Below are positions 1 to 8,349 of a stretch of DNA of 64,000 nt, in pieces. The stretch's first letter is position 1. Each line of letters opens with the position of its first letter. Source of the stretch: Natribaculum luteum (GTDB lineage: Archaea > Halobacteriota > Halobacteria > Halobacteriales > Natrialbaceae); assembly GCF_023008545.1 (NCBI RefSeq), contig NZ_CP095398.1, forward strand, positions 1 to 64,000. Direction: 5' to 3'. A program made the translations under genes and the position numbers. The notes under the pieces are model-generated. The model was not told the DNA's origin and did not search any database. It saw nothing but the letters and a program-made list of their open reading frames with translations.

Positions 1-137
1 CTACACCACCTATTGTAGCTACTGCGGTAGAGTTAAGCACCTCGCGTATGATGATTCTCACGTCCGTTGATACTGCCGCACGAGATCCAATAGGTACCTA
101 CTGAACCTCGTGTGGCTACAGCGGGTGGTGTCATACG
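1..137 (+). promoter_or_regulatory. Upstream region of the parA operon
   Basis: No gene is seen here. A short inverted repeat CTACA/TGTAG (1-5 and 14-18) encloses the core ACCTATT, which resembles the CTATT-headed repeats found after the operon at 1564-1653. The leftmost bases could be the end of a similar array outside the window, or an operator bound by the partition proteins. Both readings are inference. Confidence 0.3.
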
Positions 138-1010
138 ATGGGAACAAACGTCGAAACTCCGCGCGCGGTAAGCGTAGTGATCCTGAAAGGCGGTGTCGGC
201 AAGTCGACTATCTCGATGAATCTCGCTCGCCAGCTCAGCGAGCGCGGTCGCGTCCTGTTTGCCGACCTCGATCCGAACGGCCACGCGACGAACGGGCTCG
301 GATTCGAGGACGCATACCAGAGCGACACGAACCTCGGCGACGTCATCCTCGACAACGGCACCGCGACGTTGTCGGATCTGATCCAGCCGACGGAGTTCGA
401 ATTCGACCTCCTCCCGTCGTCGGATACGCTCGAGGACGTCGAGAAAGATCTCGCCGGCGCACTCCAGGGGTCGGCGCGAGTGAAGACGAAGATCGTCGAT
501 CCGCTGCTGGGCGATCGCTACGACTACATCGTCTTCGACTGTCCGGCGTACCCGGGGATGTTGAACAACAACGCGCTGGTCGCGACGGGCAACGTCGTCA
601 TCCCGATCGCACCCGGCTCGAGTTCCATCGGCGGCTACAAGCGGACGATGGAGCGACTCATCCTGCCAGCTCGAGAGTACATCGACGTCGACGTGCTCAC
701 GATCGTCCCCAACCAGATCCAGAACCGGATCGATCAGCAGACCGAGGATCGCGAACTGCTCGAGAACCTCAACACGGCCGATGCGACCGCCGACAAGGTG
801 CCGAGTTTCGCGCGGATCACGGCCGACGAGTTCGACGCGATCGACGCTGGCGAGCGTCGACCACCGAAACCGGGCATCCGTCACCGGGCCGCGATCTCCA
901 AGTCGCTCAAGTACAACCAGCCGCTCCAGGACTACGACCCGGACAACGATCAGATACCGCACTTCGAGGAGCTCGCCGACATCGTCGCAACGGGTGGTGT
1001 CGATCGATGA
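138..1010 (+). CDS. parA: ParA/Soj-type partition ATPase
   Basis: A 290-residue deviant-Walker ATPase of the ParA/MinD superfamily. Near the N-terminus it has the signature KGGVGKST with the extra lysine that defines the family. The Walker A' stretch YIVFDCPAYPGM lies around residue 130, and a Walker B-like VLFADLDP around residue 40. Such proteins bind DNA non-specifically with ATP and move plasmids or secondary replicons away from mid-cell together with a centromere-binding partner. The next gene overlaps its stop by 4 bp (ATGA), so the two are one operon, and an 18-bp-period repeat follows them. This arrangement suggests a segregation cassette. A fixed chromosomal orphan ParA is the alternative. 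Confidence 0.9.
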   Translation: MGTNVETPRAVSVVILKGGVGKSTISMNLARQLSERGRVLFADLDPNGHATNGLGFEDAYQSDTNLGDVILDNGTATLSDLIQPTEFEFDLLPSSDTLEDVEKDLAGALQGSARVKTKIVDPLLGDRYDYIVFDCPAYPGMLNNNALVATGNVVIPIAPGSSSIGGYKRTMERLILPAREYIDVDVLTIVPNQIQNRIDQQTEDRELLENLNTADATADKVPSFARITADEFDAIDAGERRPPKPGIRHRAAISKSLKYNQPLQDYDPDNDQIPHFEELADIVATGGVDR

Positions 1011-1417
1011 CGGACAATCCGTTCGACGACCTCGGGACCGTCTCCGACGACGACTCGCCGTCGGACTCGAACGACTCAGCCGGAGAGACGCCGACGACGG
1101 ACGAACCAACGACGGCCTCGGCGACAGATGCGGACGAGTCGGTGACCTCGAGTGCGGAGCCGGAACGAGATGCCACTGACGCAGCCGACGAGTCGTCGGG
1201 TCCGGCCTTCGAGTACTCCGAAGTCCGCCAGCGGCCGTTATACGCTCGCGGCGAGACGTGGGACGAGTTCGAGGACGCCGTCGGCATCACGGTCGTTCCG
1301 GAACTCCGGAAAGCAGGCATTCGCGACGAAGAAAAGCGCGAGATTCACGACGCCGTCCTTCGGCTGGCCGCACAGGAACCAGACCGGATCGCCGAACTGA
1401 TCAAATCGGAACGATAA
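1007..1417 (+). CDS. Small acidic partner of ParA (putative centromere binder)
   Basis: A 136-residue protein translationally coupled to parA through an ATGA overlap. The first ~70 residues are a low-complexity acidic Ser/Thr/Asp-rich tail, probably disordered. The last ~65 residues, from about YSEVRQRPLYARGETW to the C-terminus, look like a compact helical domain with many charged residues (DEEKREIHDAVLRLAAQEPD). Haloarchaeal ParA genes are commonly followed by a small gene of this kind. By position it may be the ParB-like adaptor, but no ParB or ribbon-helix-helix motif is recognisable, so the role is inference. Confidence 0.75.
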   Translation: MTDNPFDDLGTVSDDDSPSDSNDSAGETPTTDEPTTASATDADESVTSSAEPERDATDAADESSGPAFEYSEVRQRPLYARGETWDEFEDAVGITVVPELRKAGIRDEEKREIHDAVLRLAAQEPDRIAELIKSER

Positions 1418-1563
1418 CGCCGCGGCTGTACCGGCGGCTGTGCTTCTCGAGATTGGTACCACGATACTGGTGAGGTCGACCTGGAGTTGGATCTCACACT
1501 TACTGATGTGGAGTGATACCGACGGTCTCGAGACATCTCCTGGAATCACTTCCCTCGAGGTGC

Positions 1564-1653
1564 CTATTTTGTAAATCCCCACTATTCCACCCCATGTAAC
1601 TATTCTATCTCACGCACCTATTTTGCCTCGTGCAGCTATTATTCCGAGATTCC
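1564..1653 (+). repeat. Five 18-bp-period direct repeats (CTATT-headed)
   Basis: CTATT begins at 1564, 1582, 1600, 1618 and 1636, always exactly 18 bp apart. The bases just before it are also partly conserved (GTGC, CGCAC and GTGCAG before units 1, 4 and 5). The array lies in the 404-bp non-coding stretch (1418-1821) right after the ParA operon. Spacing of this kind is typical of iterons or ParB/centromere arrays. Nothing else recognisable lies in the rest of the stretch. Confidence 0.7.
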
Positions 1654-1821
1654 CGCATCTGTGCCGTCAGTCCGAGTCCGATACGACCGACAGGACGAGC
1701 TTAGAATCCAGACCCACTGAAATTGCAGCGACAACGCAGATAAAGGCCGCTCACCTATCGCCAGCGTGGACGCTCACGTAGTACTCACCTTGCGAAGACG
1801 AGGCTCATAACTAAGATCACT

Positions 1822-2607
1822 ATGGCTATCGACTGGCTCATTTCAGGCTTGACAGCGCTGGTCATTCTTGTTGCGTCGGTCGTTCACGGCATTGCAGGCT
1901 TCGGGTTTGCCCAGGTGTCGATGGGATTGTTACCGCTGTTCCGATCGCCGACGAGTGCCTCCATCATCTTCACCGTGGCTGCAGTCGTCAGCAATGGCAG
2001 AGTCTGGTGGAGTGTCCGCGACGCTTTCGACTGGCGGAAGTGGATCGTTCCGATGGCCGGCCTAGTCGTCGGTATGCCGCTGGGGATCTACGTCTTCCAG
2101 CAGTTCAACAGGGCACAGATGCGAGCAGCTATCGGTGTCGTACTGGTAATCGCAGTTATCGTCGTCGGTGCGATGCGACAGATTGACGCCGTCACCGACT
2201 GGATAGATCGGAAGGGATACAGACCCGGTAGGCTTACCGGTGCTACCGCGGGCCTGTTCGCTGGCATCTTGGGTGGAGCAGTCGCAGTACCCGGACCGCC
2301 GATGATCGTCTATGGCGCGTTCATGGCCGCCGGCGGGTTCTGGAGTGACAAGGAAATGAAGGCGGTGTTCACCGCGTTTTTCGGGACCCTGATGCTGTAC
2401 CGCTTTGGTAGCCTGACGTACACCGGGTCTGTCGAGATGCCGTTGCTAATCGAGACAGCAATCGCGCTCCCGATGGTGTTCCTTGGTGCCTGGATCGGCG
2501 TCTGGATTTTTGACAACATCTCCGAACGTCTGTTCGGCTGGCTCGTACTCGTGCTCCTGACAGTGAACGCGTTCGTGCTCTTGTCGACGTCTCTTCCGAA
2601 ACTGTAG
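1822..2607 (+). CDS. TauE/SafE-family permease
   Basis: A 261-residue integral membrane protein of the TauE/SafE (DUF81) family, with about eight hydrophobic segments in two halves. The N-terminal VVHGIAGFGFAQ and the mid-protein LTGATAGLFAGILGG are the paired glycine-rich motifs of this family. Members export sulfite, sulfoacetate or other organosulfur anions, but the substrate cannot be read from the sequence. It converges on the antiporter gene downstream with only ~23 bp between stops and has no obvious operon partner. It was probably transcribed from the A/T-richer stretch just upstream of its start. Confidence 0.85.
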   Translation: MAIDWLISGLTALVILVASVVHGIAGFGFAQVSMGLLPLFRSPTSASIIFTVAAVVSNGRVWWSVRDAFDWRKWIVPMAGLVVGMPLGIYVFQQFNRAQMRAAIGVVLVIAVIVVGAMRQIDAVTDWIDRKGYRPGRLTGATAGLFAGILGGAVAVPGPPMIVYGAFMAAGGFWSDKEMKAVFTAFFGTLMLYRFGSLTYTGSVEMPLLIETAIALPMVFLGAWIGVWIFDNISERLFGWLVLVLLTVNAFVLLSTSLPKL

Positions 2608-2630
2608 CGCAAATCGACTCAAAGCGGTCG

Positions 2631-4373
2631 TCACGAACTCGAGTCACGGTCCGACCGTTCGTCGTCAGCCGACGTCCCTTCCGAGTGTCCGTCGTCGAAC
2701 GTAGTATCCATCGCTTCCCACTCCGTTTCGTCGTACGTTCTGGTATCGAGTACGTGCTTGTCGGCGTCGACGCGCTCGAGTCGCCGTTCCGTTTCCGCGA
2801 GGAGACGGTCACCGACGTCGGGACTAATGATTCCTCGCTCGACTGCCGTCCTGATACCGAGAATTTCGCGCCGAAGAATTTCACTCTCTGCGGCGAGTTC
2901 CTCTTTCTCGCGCAGGTGCGGATGTTCGTCGAGCAGTTCCGAGATGGAACGATTCAGTCGCCGTTTCTGGGTCGCATACCGCATAACGATATCCTCGTAG
3001 AACTCCTGTGGGATGTCGTCTCGTTGGTGCAGTTCCTCAGCCCCCGCGAGAGCCGCGTCGACGCCGTGAAGTCGGCCCATCAACAGTTCGTAGCGCTGTT
3101 CTGCCGTCGATTTCGTGACGATCCCGAGGCGATCGAGGAGCCCGTCCATCGTGAGCCCGCTGACGACGAGGGAGATCGCCGCGATGCCGAAGACGAGTGC
3201 GTCGAGTTCCTCCTGGAGTCCTACCGAAAGGCTCTCCGGAAGGCCGAGGACGAGAGCGATCGGAACGGAGGCGTGGATCCCACTCCAGACCATCACGTGC
3301 TGGTACGATCGTGGAATCGAGTCCGTTAGCCATCTGTTCGTCACCCCGACCAGCGGATAGATAACGACGGCTCGCGCCAGGAACACGAGAACGACGGCAA
3401 TCAGAATCCCCCCGGCGTACTGCGCGAGCAGGCCAAGTGGGGTAGCGACGCCGATCGCGACGAAGATGACCGTGTTCGCGATGAATGCCGCACTCGACCA
3501 GACCGTTCCGAGCGTCAACCGTGTCCGTGCACTCACTTGATCGCTGGTCTTCTGAGTCCCAATGACGAGTCCTGCACCGAGTGTCGCGATGACGCCGCTG
3601 ACCTCGAGCTGTTCCGCGAGTATGTACACCCCGTAGGCGAGTACCACGGTGAACACGATTCCGGTCATCGGGTCGTTGACGGCCTCGAGGAGGCGATATG
3701 CAGCGTACCCGGCGACCACGCCGATGAGCGTACCGCCGGCGATCGCTGCCACGATGCCGAATACTACCTCTCTGCCGAGAAAGCCGGGCGTGACTACCCC
3801 CGCAGTGTCGACCCCTTCTACCTGCGTTTGCGACAGGACAGACAGAAGAACGGAGTAGAGAACGATCGAGACGCCGTCGTTCAGAATGCTCTCTCCTTCG
3901 ACGAGGACCGAAAGCCGTTCGGGTGCGCCGAGTTCCTCGAACAGGGCGACGACCGAAACGGGGTCGGTCGGCATCGCGATCGATCCGAACAGGAGGGCGA
4001 CGATGATGGGGAATCCGAACACGGCCGACCCGACGACGCCAACGACCGCGACCGAAAGGACGAGTCCGACCACGGCCAGCAGCAGGATGGGGACGATATC
4101 CTCGCGCAACCGTTCGACGTCGATGTTCATCGCACTCTGGAATATCAACGTCGGAAGAATAACGAGCAGAATAAACTCGCCCGTAAGCGGCGTCGCCAGC
4201 GGCAGGTGGAGAATAGACACCGCTAGCCCCGCAAGTACGAGACCGACGGTGTACGGGATGCGGACGAATCTCGTCGTGAGCGTGCCGACGACCCCTGCGA
4301 TGGTGAACACGGCGAGGAGCGTGAGTAGTTGTTCCTCGACGCCTCCCGCCGGTTGAATCCCCTCGACCGCCAT
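2631..4373 (-). CDS. Na+/H+ antiporter, CPA1 (NhaP-like) family
   Basis: A 580-residue protein with about twelve membrane helices in the first ~400 residues and a long charged cytoplasmic tail. The motifs TDPVSVVALFEELG and EGESILNDG, with the acidic residues that bind the cation, are diagnostic of CPA1/NhaP exchangers. The tail (about 410-580) is helical and acidic and probably regulatory. It extrudes Na+ in exchange for protons, an expected function in a halophile. It is encoded alone. The roughly 260-bp gap upstream (4374-4635) holds no gene and should contain its promoter. Confidence 0.9.
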   Translation of the reverse strand: MAVEGIQPAGGVEEQLLTLLAVFTIAGVVGTLTTRFVRIPYTVGLVLAGLAVSILHLPLATPLTGEFILLVILPTLIFQSAMNIDVERLREDIVPILLLAVVGLVLSVAVVGVVGSAVFGFPIIVALLFGSIAMPTDPVSVVALFEELGAPERLSVLVEGESILNDGVSIVLYSVLLSVLSQTQVEGVDTAGVVTPGFLGREVVFGIVAAIAGGTLIGVVAGYAAYRLLEAVNDPMTGIVFTVVLAYGVYILAEQLEVSGVIATLGAGLVIGTQKTSDQVSARTRLTLGTVWSSAAFIANTVIFVAIGVATPLGLLAQYAGGILIAVVLVFLARAVVIYPLVGVTNRWLTDSIPRSYQHVMVWSGIHASVPIALVLGLPESLSVGLQEELDALVFGIAAISLVVSGLTMDGLLDRLGIVTKSTAEQRYELLMGRLHGVDAALAGAEELHQRDDIPQEFYEDIVMRYATQKRRLNRSISELLDEHPHLREKEELAAESEILRREILGIRTAVERGIISPDVGDRLLAETERRLERVDADKHVLDTRTYDETEWEAMDTTFDDGHSEGTSADDERSDRDSSS

Positions 4374-4635
4374 CCTACAGCCAATACACGTTACCTACCG
4401 TCTTAACCGCCTGCCATCGGTAGCACAGAACGATGGTGCCAACCTCCATCCACAAGGATCGAACGACGAACGCCGTACGAAAGGGATGGGAGAGACGGCA
4501 CCGACACGGTGCAGTAGACACACCACACGGACACGAACGGAGCAACTCCCTAACTCTACTTGCACCGCTTTCGGCGTATCGCGGGAAGGAAACGCGAACC
4601 AGTCCTCGCCTCGAGGCTCGCCCGCTGAGCGTTAG

Positions 4636-5220
4636 TCATTTCGCCCCGAGCGCCTCGCTATCTTCCCGGTTCCCGATCCGATACCGCGTCTCGAGCGGGA
4701 CTCCCTCGTGTCGGGCGAGCACCAGGTGGACGGCGAGGGCCACGCCGATCAACCCGAAGTTCCAGAGTGGCGAGTCGTAATAGATGACGTCGACGATCAC
4801 CGGCTCCGGATAGAAGGGCCAGAATGGCGAGAGCGGTGGCGCGATGTCCGGCGCGGAAAGCACGTCCGCGAACAGGTGGCTGGTTCCGCCGACGAGCAAG
4901 CCGGTCGTCGCAAAGACGAAGACCGTCTCGCTCGCGATGTCGGTGCTTCGTATCCGGCTGTGGGTGTTGAAATAGTCGGTGAGCCACCTGGCGGCGACGA
5001 ACCCGCCGAGGGTACTCAGTAGAACGACGAACAGGAGGGTGTGGGTCACGCCGTGGTGGGTGATCGGAAGGACCTGCTGGAGGACCAGGTCGGAATCCGG
5101 AAGCATCGCCGTCACTAGCGCGAACGCCGTGAAACCGAGCGCACCTCGTCGACCCCAGACGAACCACGCTGGCGCGGCGAACAACAGCGCCATCCCGAAG
5201 TGTCCAGTCACGTCGACCAT
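4636..5220 (-). CDS. Membrane-bound metal-dependent hydrolase, YdjM/DUF457-like
   Basis: A 194-residue membrane protein starting MVDVTGHFGMALLF. The early TGH, the later SDL and HHGVTHTLLF, and GGTSHLFADVL form the His/Asp pattern of the YdjM/DUF457 (LexA-regulated, membrane-bound hydrolase) family. The histidines are thought to bind metal. About five hydrophobic segments are visible. A longer reading frame continues upstream, but its extra residues are arginine/serine-rich and look non-coding, so the start at 5220 is preferred. It lies just downstream of a small membrane gene read in the same direction. The function of the family is poorly known. Confidence 0.8.
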   Translation of the reverse strand: MVDVTGHFGMALLFAAPAWFVWGRRGALGFTAFALVTAMLPDSDLVLQQVLPITHHGVTHTLLFVVLLSTLGGFVAARWLTDYFNTHSRIRSTDIASETVFVFATTGLLVGGTSHLFADVLSAPDIAPPLSPFWPFYPEPVIVDVIYYDSPLWNFGLIGVALAVHLVLARHEGVPLETRYRIGNREDSEALGAK

Positions 5221-5233
5221 ACGATCACTCGAG

Positions 5234-5428
5234 CTATCGAAGCCGCCGACCGAGTCGGAGGAATAGCGAGACCACCGTCCCGAGGCCGGGGACTCGAGTC
5301 GAAAGTGCGGCCGCTGCGAGGAGCAAGATCCCGCTCTTCCGACGCCCACGCAGAAACGCCAGTGCACTGTCGATCAACGTCGAAGCGATGCTTACTCTAT
5401 TCGCCGACTGCACGTCGAAGCGAGTCAT
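5234..5428 (-). CDS. Small membrane protein, paralogue of the one at 53.5 kb
   Basis: A roughly 64-residue protein (start MTRFDVQSANR chosen, another Met lies five codons earlier). Its core GRRKSGILLLAAAALSTR is followed by VPGLGTVVSLFLRLGRRLR. The gene at 53533 encodes the same layout: GRRLSGFLLIGAAALSSR then LPGAGTVASLLLRAYRRFR. Both also share the preceding TLID. One hydrophobic hairpin flanked by arginines suggests a small membrane protein. It precedes the YdjM-like gene by 13 bp and may be co-transcribed. No function is known to me. The duplication itself is the main evidence that it is a real gene. Confidence 0.65.
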   Translation of the reverse strand: MTRFDVQSANRVSIASTLIDSALAFLRGRRKSGILLLAAAALSTRVPGLGTVVSLFLRLGRRLR

Positions 5429-5547
5429 AGCCGTGTACACCACACTGTCTCAGCGCGTAAACAGGACGTCCTTGCAGGGGAAGGCAGGAGAAGAATATTT
5501 GTCTGTGGGTGATGGTAACAGCCTACTTGCAGACACACTATGAGACC

Positions 5548-6483
5548 ATGACAACACCCTCACCAGCAATCACGGTAGAGAATCTCGTCAAGCAGTTCGA
5601 CGGCCTCACGGCCGTGGACGGTATCTCCTTTCAAATCGAGGAGGGCGAAGTGTTTGGCTTTCTCGGTCCGAACGGTGCGGGGAAGTCGACCACGATCCGG
5701 ATGCTGACCGGCATTTTGCGGCCCGACGCGGGAACTGCTCGGATCACAGGCTGGGACATTCGTGCCGATACCGAAGTGGCGAAGTCGGAAATCGGGATCG
5801 TGCCCGAGCAGTTCAACGCCTATCCAGACCTGACAGCCTGGAAAAACCTGATGCTCGTCGGCGAACTGTACAGTGTTCCTCGACAGACGCGGAAATCCAG
5901 GGGGACGGAACTACTACGCTCTTTCGGGTTGTTCGAGCGACGTCACACCACCACGGCCGAGTTCAGCAAGGGAATGAAACAGCGGCTGATGTTGACGATG
6001 GCACTGTTACACGACCCGGCAGTCCTCTTTTTGGACGAGCCGATTACCGGGCTCGATGTCGAGAGTCAGCAACTCATCCGAGAGCGGATAACAGAGTTGA
6101 ATCGGGAGGGAAAAACCGTGTTTCTGACGACCCACAATATCGGAGAAGCAGACCGGTTGTGCGACAGAGTCGCGATCATCAATCGAGGCGAGATTGCCGC
6201 GATCGACGCGCCCGAAGCACTGAAGCAGACGATCGAGCGAACCCGTGCTGTCGAGGTGAGTTTCGCCGAGGAACTCGAGCGGGAAGTCCTGGCCGGGCTC
6301 AGTGCAGTCGAAGAGACTGAAAAGCGCGGCGACACGTTTCGTCTCGCGACGCCCGATCCAGATGCCGTCGTCAAAGCCGTCGCAAACGTCGCGCAGGAAG
6401 AGGACCTGACGCTACGTTCGCTCCGGACACTTGGCCCGAGCCTCGAGGACGCATTTACCGCACTCACGGAGGGGACCCGATGA
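5548..6483 (+). CDS. ABC transporter ATP-binding protein (ABC-2 exporter type)
   Basis: A roughly 311-residue ATPase. Walker A is GPNGAGKST, the signature is FSKGMKQR (a common variant in ABC-2 exporters), Walker B is LFLDEPITGLD, and the switch His lies in FLTTHNIGEADRLCDR. The last ~90 residues form the extra C-terminal domain seen in DrrA/CcmA-like proteins. I start it at MTTPSPAITVENL, and an in-frame Met lies 13 codons upstream. It overlaps the permease gene by 4 bp (ATGA), so the two form a two-gene exporter operon. The substrate is unknown. Confidence 0.9.
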   Translation: MTTPSPAITVENLVKQFDGLTAVDGISFQIEEGEVFGFLGPNGAGKSTTIRMLTGILRPDAGTARITGWDIRADTEVAKSEIGIVPEQFNAYPDLTAWKNLMLVGELYSVPRQTRKSRGTELLRSFGLFERRHTTTAEFSKGMKQRLMLTMALLHDPAVLFLDEPITGLDVESQQLIRERITELNREGKTVFLTTHNIGEADRLCDRVAIINRGEIAAIDAPEALKQTIERTRAVEVSFAEELEREVLAGLSAVEETEKRGDTFRLATPDPDAVVKAVANVAQEEDLTLRSLRTLGPSLEDAFTALTEGTR

Positions 6484-7208
6484 GATTGCACCGGGTATTG
6501 GCCGTCGCGAAGAAAGACGTTCGAATTTATTACGCCAAGGGCCCAGTCATCATCTCTGGCCTCCTCCTCCCGGCGTTTTTCTTTCTCGCGTTCACTATGG
6601 GCCGAGAGATGTCCGGAACACAACTCGTCGCAGGTCTCGTCGGGATGACGCTCTGGTTTACCTCTACGTCGATCTCGCCGGTTATTGCGCCGTGGGAAAC
6701 ACGAGATGGCACGCTGGAGCGCCTCGTTTCTGCTCCAATCACGGTCGTCGAGATACTGTTCGGGGACGTCTTGGCGTCCGCCGTCGTCGGCGTTGCTATC
6801 ACTGGCTTTGCTACCGTGGCACTCTCTTTTGCCCTCGGGTTCTCGATAGCCCACCCCGTTACCTTTGGTACTGGTCTGGTTCTCGCTGCGATTGGATTTT
6901 CGGCGCTTGGCGTCCTACTAGCCGCCGTCCCGACGGATCAGACGGCGAACGTGATGATGCTTGCCACCCTGGTCAAGTTCTCTGTAATTTTCGTCAGTGG
7001 CATCTTCGTTCCCGTCGAGAATTTGCCGTCGTGGGGCCGTGTGGTGGCCTACGTGTCCCCGCTGACCTACTTCGTCAAGGTGACGAAATTCGGCCTCGGA
7101 GCCGACGGTGGTGTGAGCAGATGGCTCGTGGGGCTTCTCTGCTTCTTTCTCGTGGCCTTCGGTCTTGCGGTCGTCGTTCACCGGAGAACGCTTCCGAGAC
7201 GTCTGTAG
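6480..7208 (+). CDS. ABC-2 type transporter permease
   Basis: A 242-residue permease with about six membrane helices, belonging to the ABC-2 transporter family. A short cytoplasmic N-terminus (MRLHRVLAVAKKDVRIYYAK) precedes the first helix. The mid-protein segment around ETRDGTLERLVSAP is the typical cytoplasmic loop contacted by the ATPase, and the last helix ends in RRTLPRRL. It is translationally coupled to the ATPase gene upstream. The pair probably forms a dimeric exporter for a hydrophobic compound or ion, with substrate undetermined. Confidence 0.85.
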   Translation: MRLHRVLAVAKKDVRIYYAKGPVIISGLLLPAFFFLAFTMGREMSGTQLVAGLVGMTLWFTSTSISPVIAPWETRDGTLERLVSAPITVVEILFGDVLASAVVGVAITGFATVALSFALGFSIAHPVTFGTGLVLAAIGFSALGVLLAAVPTDQTANVMMLATLVKFSVIFVSGIFVPVENLPSWGRVVAYVSPLTYFVKVTKFGLGADGGVSRWLVGLLCFFLVAFGLAVVVHRRTLPRRL

Positions 7209-7353
7209 TGTCGTCTTGATCTCCATCCGCGGTTCGAACTGTGGGCTGTCGCCGCGGAAGTCAGACTCTCTTCTGGGTACCTAGTTCGAGACGTCTCCGA
7301 CGTCGCCACTGAACGACGGAAAGATTCTATCCGGGGATGACGTACCACGACAC

Positions 7354-7665
7354 ATGACGGCAATTGGCGAGCTAAACGTCGTTCCCATTCGGGAGGGGAG
7401 CATGTCGGAAGAGATCGCGAAGGCAGTCGACGCACTCGAGGCGTTCGACGTCGCCTACGAGACCAATCCGATGGGGACGATCGTGGAGGCCGACGACGCG
7501 AGTGAGCTGTTTGCGGCCGCAGAAGCCGCACACGCGGCCGTCGACGAAGATCGGGTGATCACGACGCTGAAAGTCGACGACAAACGGACGGTCGACCAGC
7601 GTGCCAGCGAGAAGGTCGACGCCGTCGAACGACGACTCGGACGAGAAGCCAGACAGGGCGAGTGA
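7354..7665 (+). CDS. MTH1187/UPF0045-family thiamine-binding protein
   Basis: A 103-residue ferredoxin-like-fold protein. The N-terminal strand IGELNVVPIREG, the conserved YETNPMGTIVEAD in the middle, and the C-terminal helix around KVDAVERRL are those of the MTH1187/YkoF-like UPF0045 family. Members bind thiamine or a similar small ligand as tetramers. It stands alone and converges on the proteasome-like gene with no intergenic bases. Its physiological role is not established. Confidence 0.85.
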   Translation: MTAIGELNVVPIREGSMSEEIAKAVDALEAFDVAYETNPMGTIVEADDASELFAAAEAAHAAVDEDRVITTLKVDDKRTVDQRASEKVDAVERRLGREARQGE

Positions 7666-8319
7666 CTAGCGGTCGTCGATCGACTCGTACTCGTGGAGAT
7701 CGACGCCAGCGGCCGTGATCTCGGCGACGCGCACCCCGACACCGGTCTGGGCGTCACGCTTGGCACTGCTCTCGAGGACGCGACCGGCGATCCGTGGTGC
7801 CTCGGCCATCGTGAGCGATTCCGTCGCTTCGGCCTCGAGGACGCCGGCGGCGAGTTGCTGTCCGCTGCCGACCACGACGTACTCGTCCTCGAGGACGCCG
7901 CCGTCCCGACGCAGGCTGAAGACGTGCGAACCGTCGTCGTCGACGCCTCCGAGAACGAACGTCCCCGGAGCGGACGCCGACCGAAGCTCCTCGGCTGCGA
8001 CCGTACCGAGTTCTGCCAGCGTCATCGGCTCGCCACGATCCGTCTCGTAGCGGCCGGCCTCGAGACGGATCGTTCGGATAAAGGACTGCACAGTGCCGAG
8101 GTGGTCGGTCGATCCCATTGCGGCAGTCGGATGAACTCGTTCGATCTTCTGGACGCGCTCGCTGCGAACGACGGTGCCCTCACTCGTGCGCGTGTCGGCT
8201 GCCAGGAGGACGCCGCCTCGCGTGGTGAGTCCCACGAGCGTGCCAGCCATCCCGGAGCCGCCGTCGGCCACCGGGTCTTCGCTCCGCAATCGTCGATCGC
8301 CTGGGTAAGACGCGTTCAT
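7666..8319 (-). CDS. Divergent proteasome beta-subunit-like protein
   Basis: A 217-residue Ntn-hydrolase-fold protein. LVGLTTRGGVLLAADTRTS followed by VQKIERVHPTAAMGS aligns well with archaeal proteasome beta subunits, retaining Asp17 (AADT) and Lys33 (VQKI). In beta subunits the mature protein starts G/TTTVG. Here the segment is MAGTLVGL, so the position of catalytic Thr1 is a glycine and only the next residue (Thr27 of this protein) is a threonine. A short Ser/Gly-rich leader (residues 1-25) could be a propeptide, and Met24 is an alternative start. It may be an inactive paralogue or a register-shifted enzyme. It lies 30 bp downstream of the methionine adenosyltransferase gene on the same strand. 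Confidence 0.75.
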   Translation of the reverse strand: MNASYPGDRRLRSEDPVADGGSGMAGTLVGLTTRGGVLLAADTRTSEGTVVRSERVQKIERVHPTAAMGSTDHLGTVQSFIRTIRLEAGRYETDRGEPMTLAELGTVAAEELRSASAPGTFVLGGVDDDGSHVFSLRRDGGVLEDEYVVVGSGQQLAAGVLEAEATESLTMAEAPRIAGRVLESSAKRDAQTGVGVRVAEITAAGVDLHEYESIDDR

Positions 8320-8349
8320 CGTCGATCCTCGAGGTGTCGACGCCCAGCG

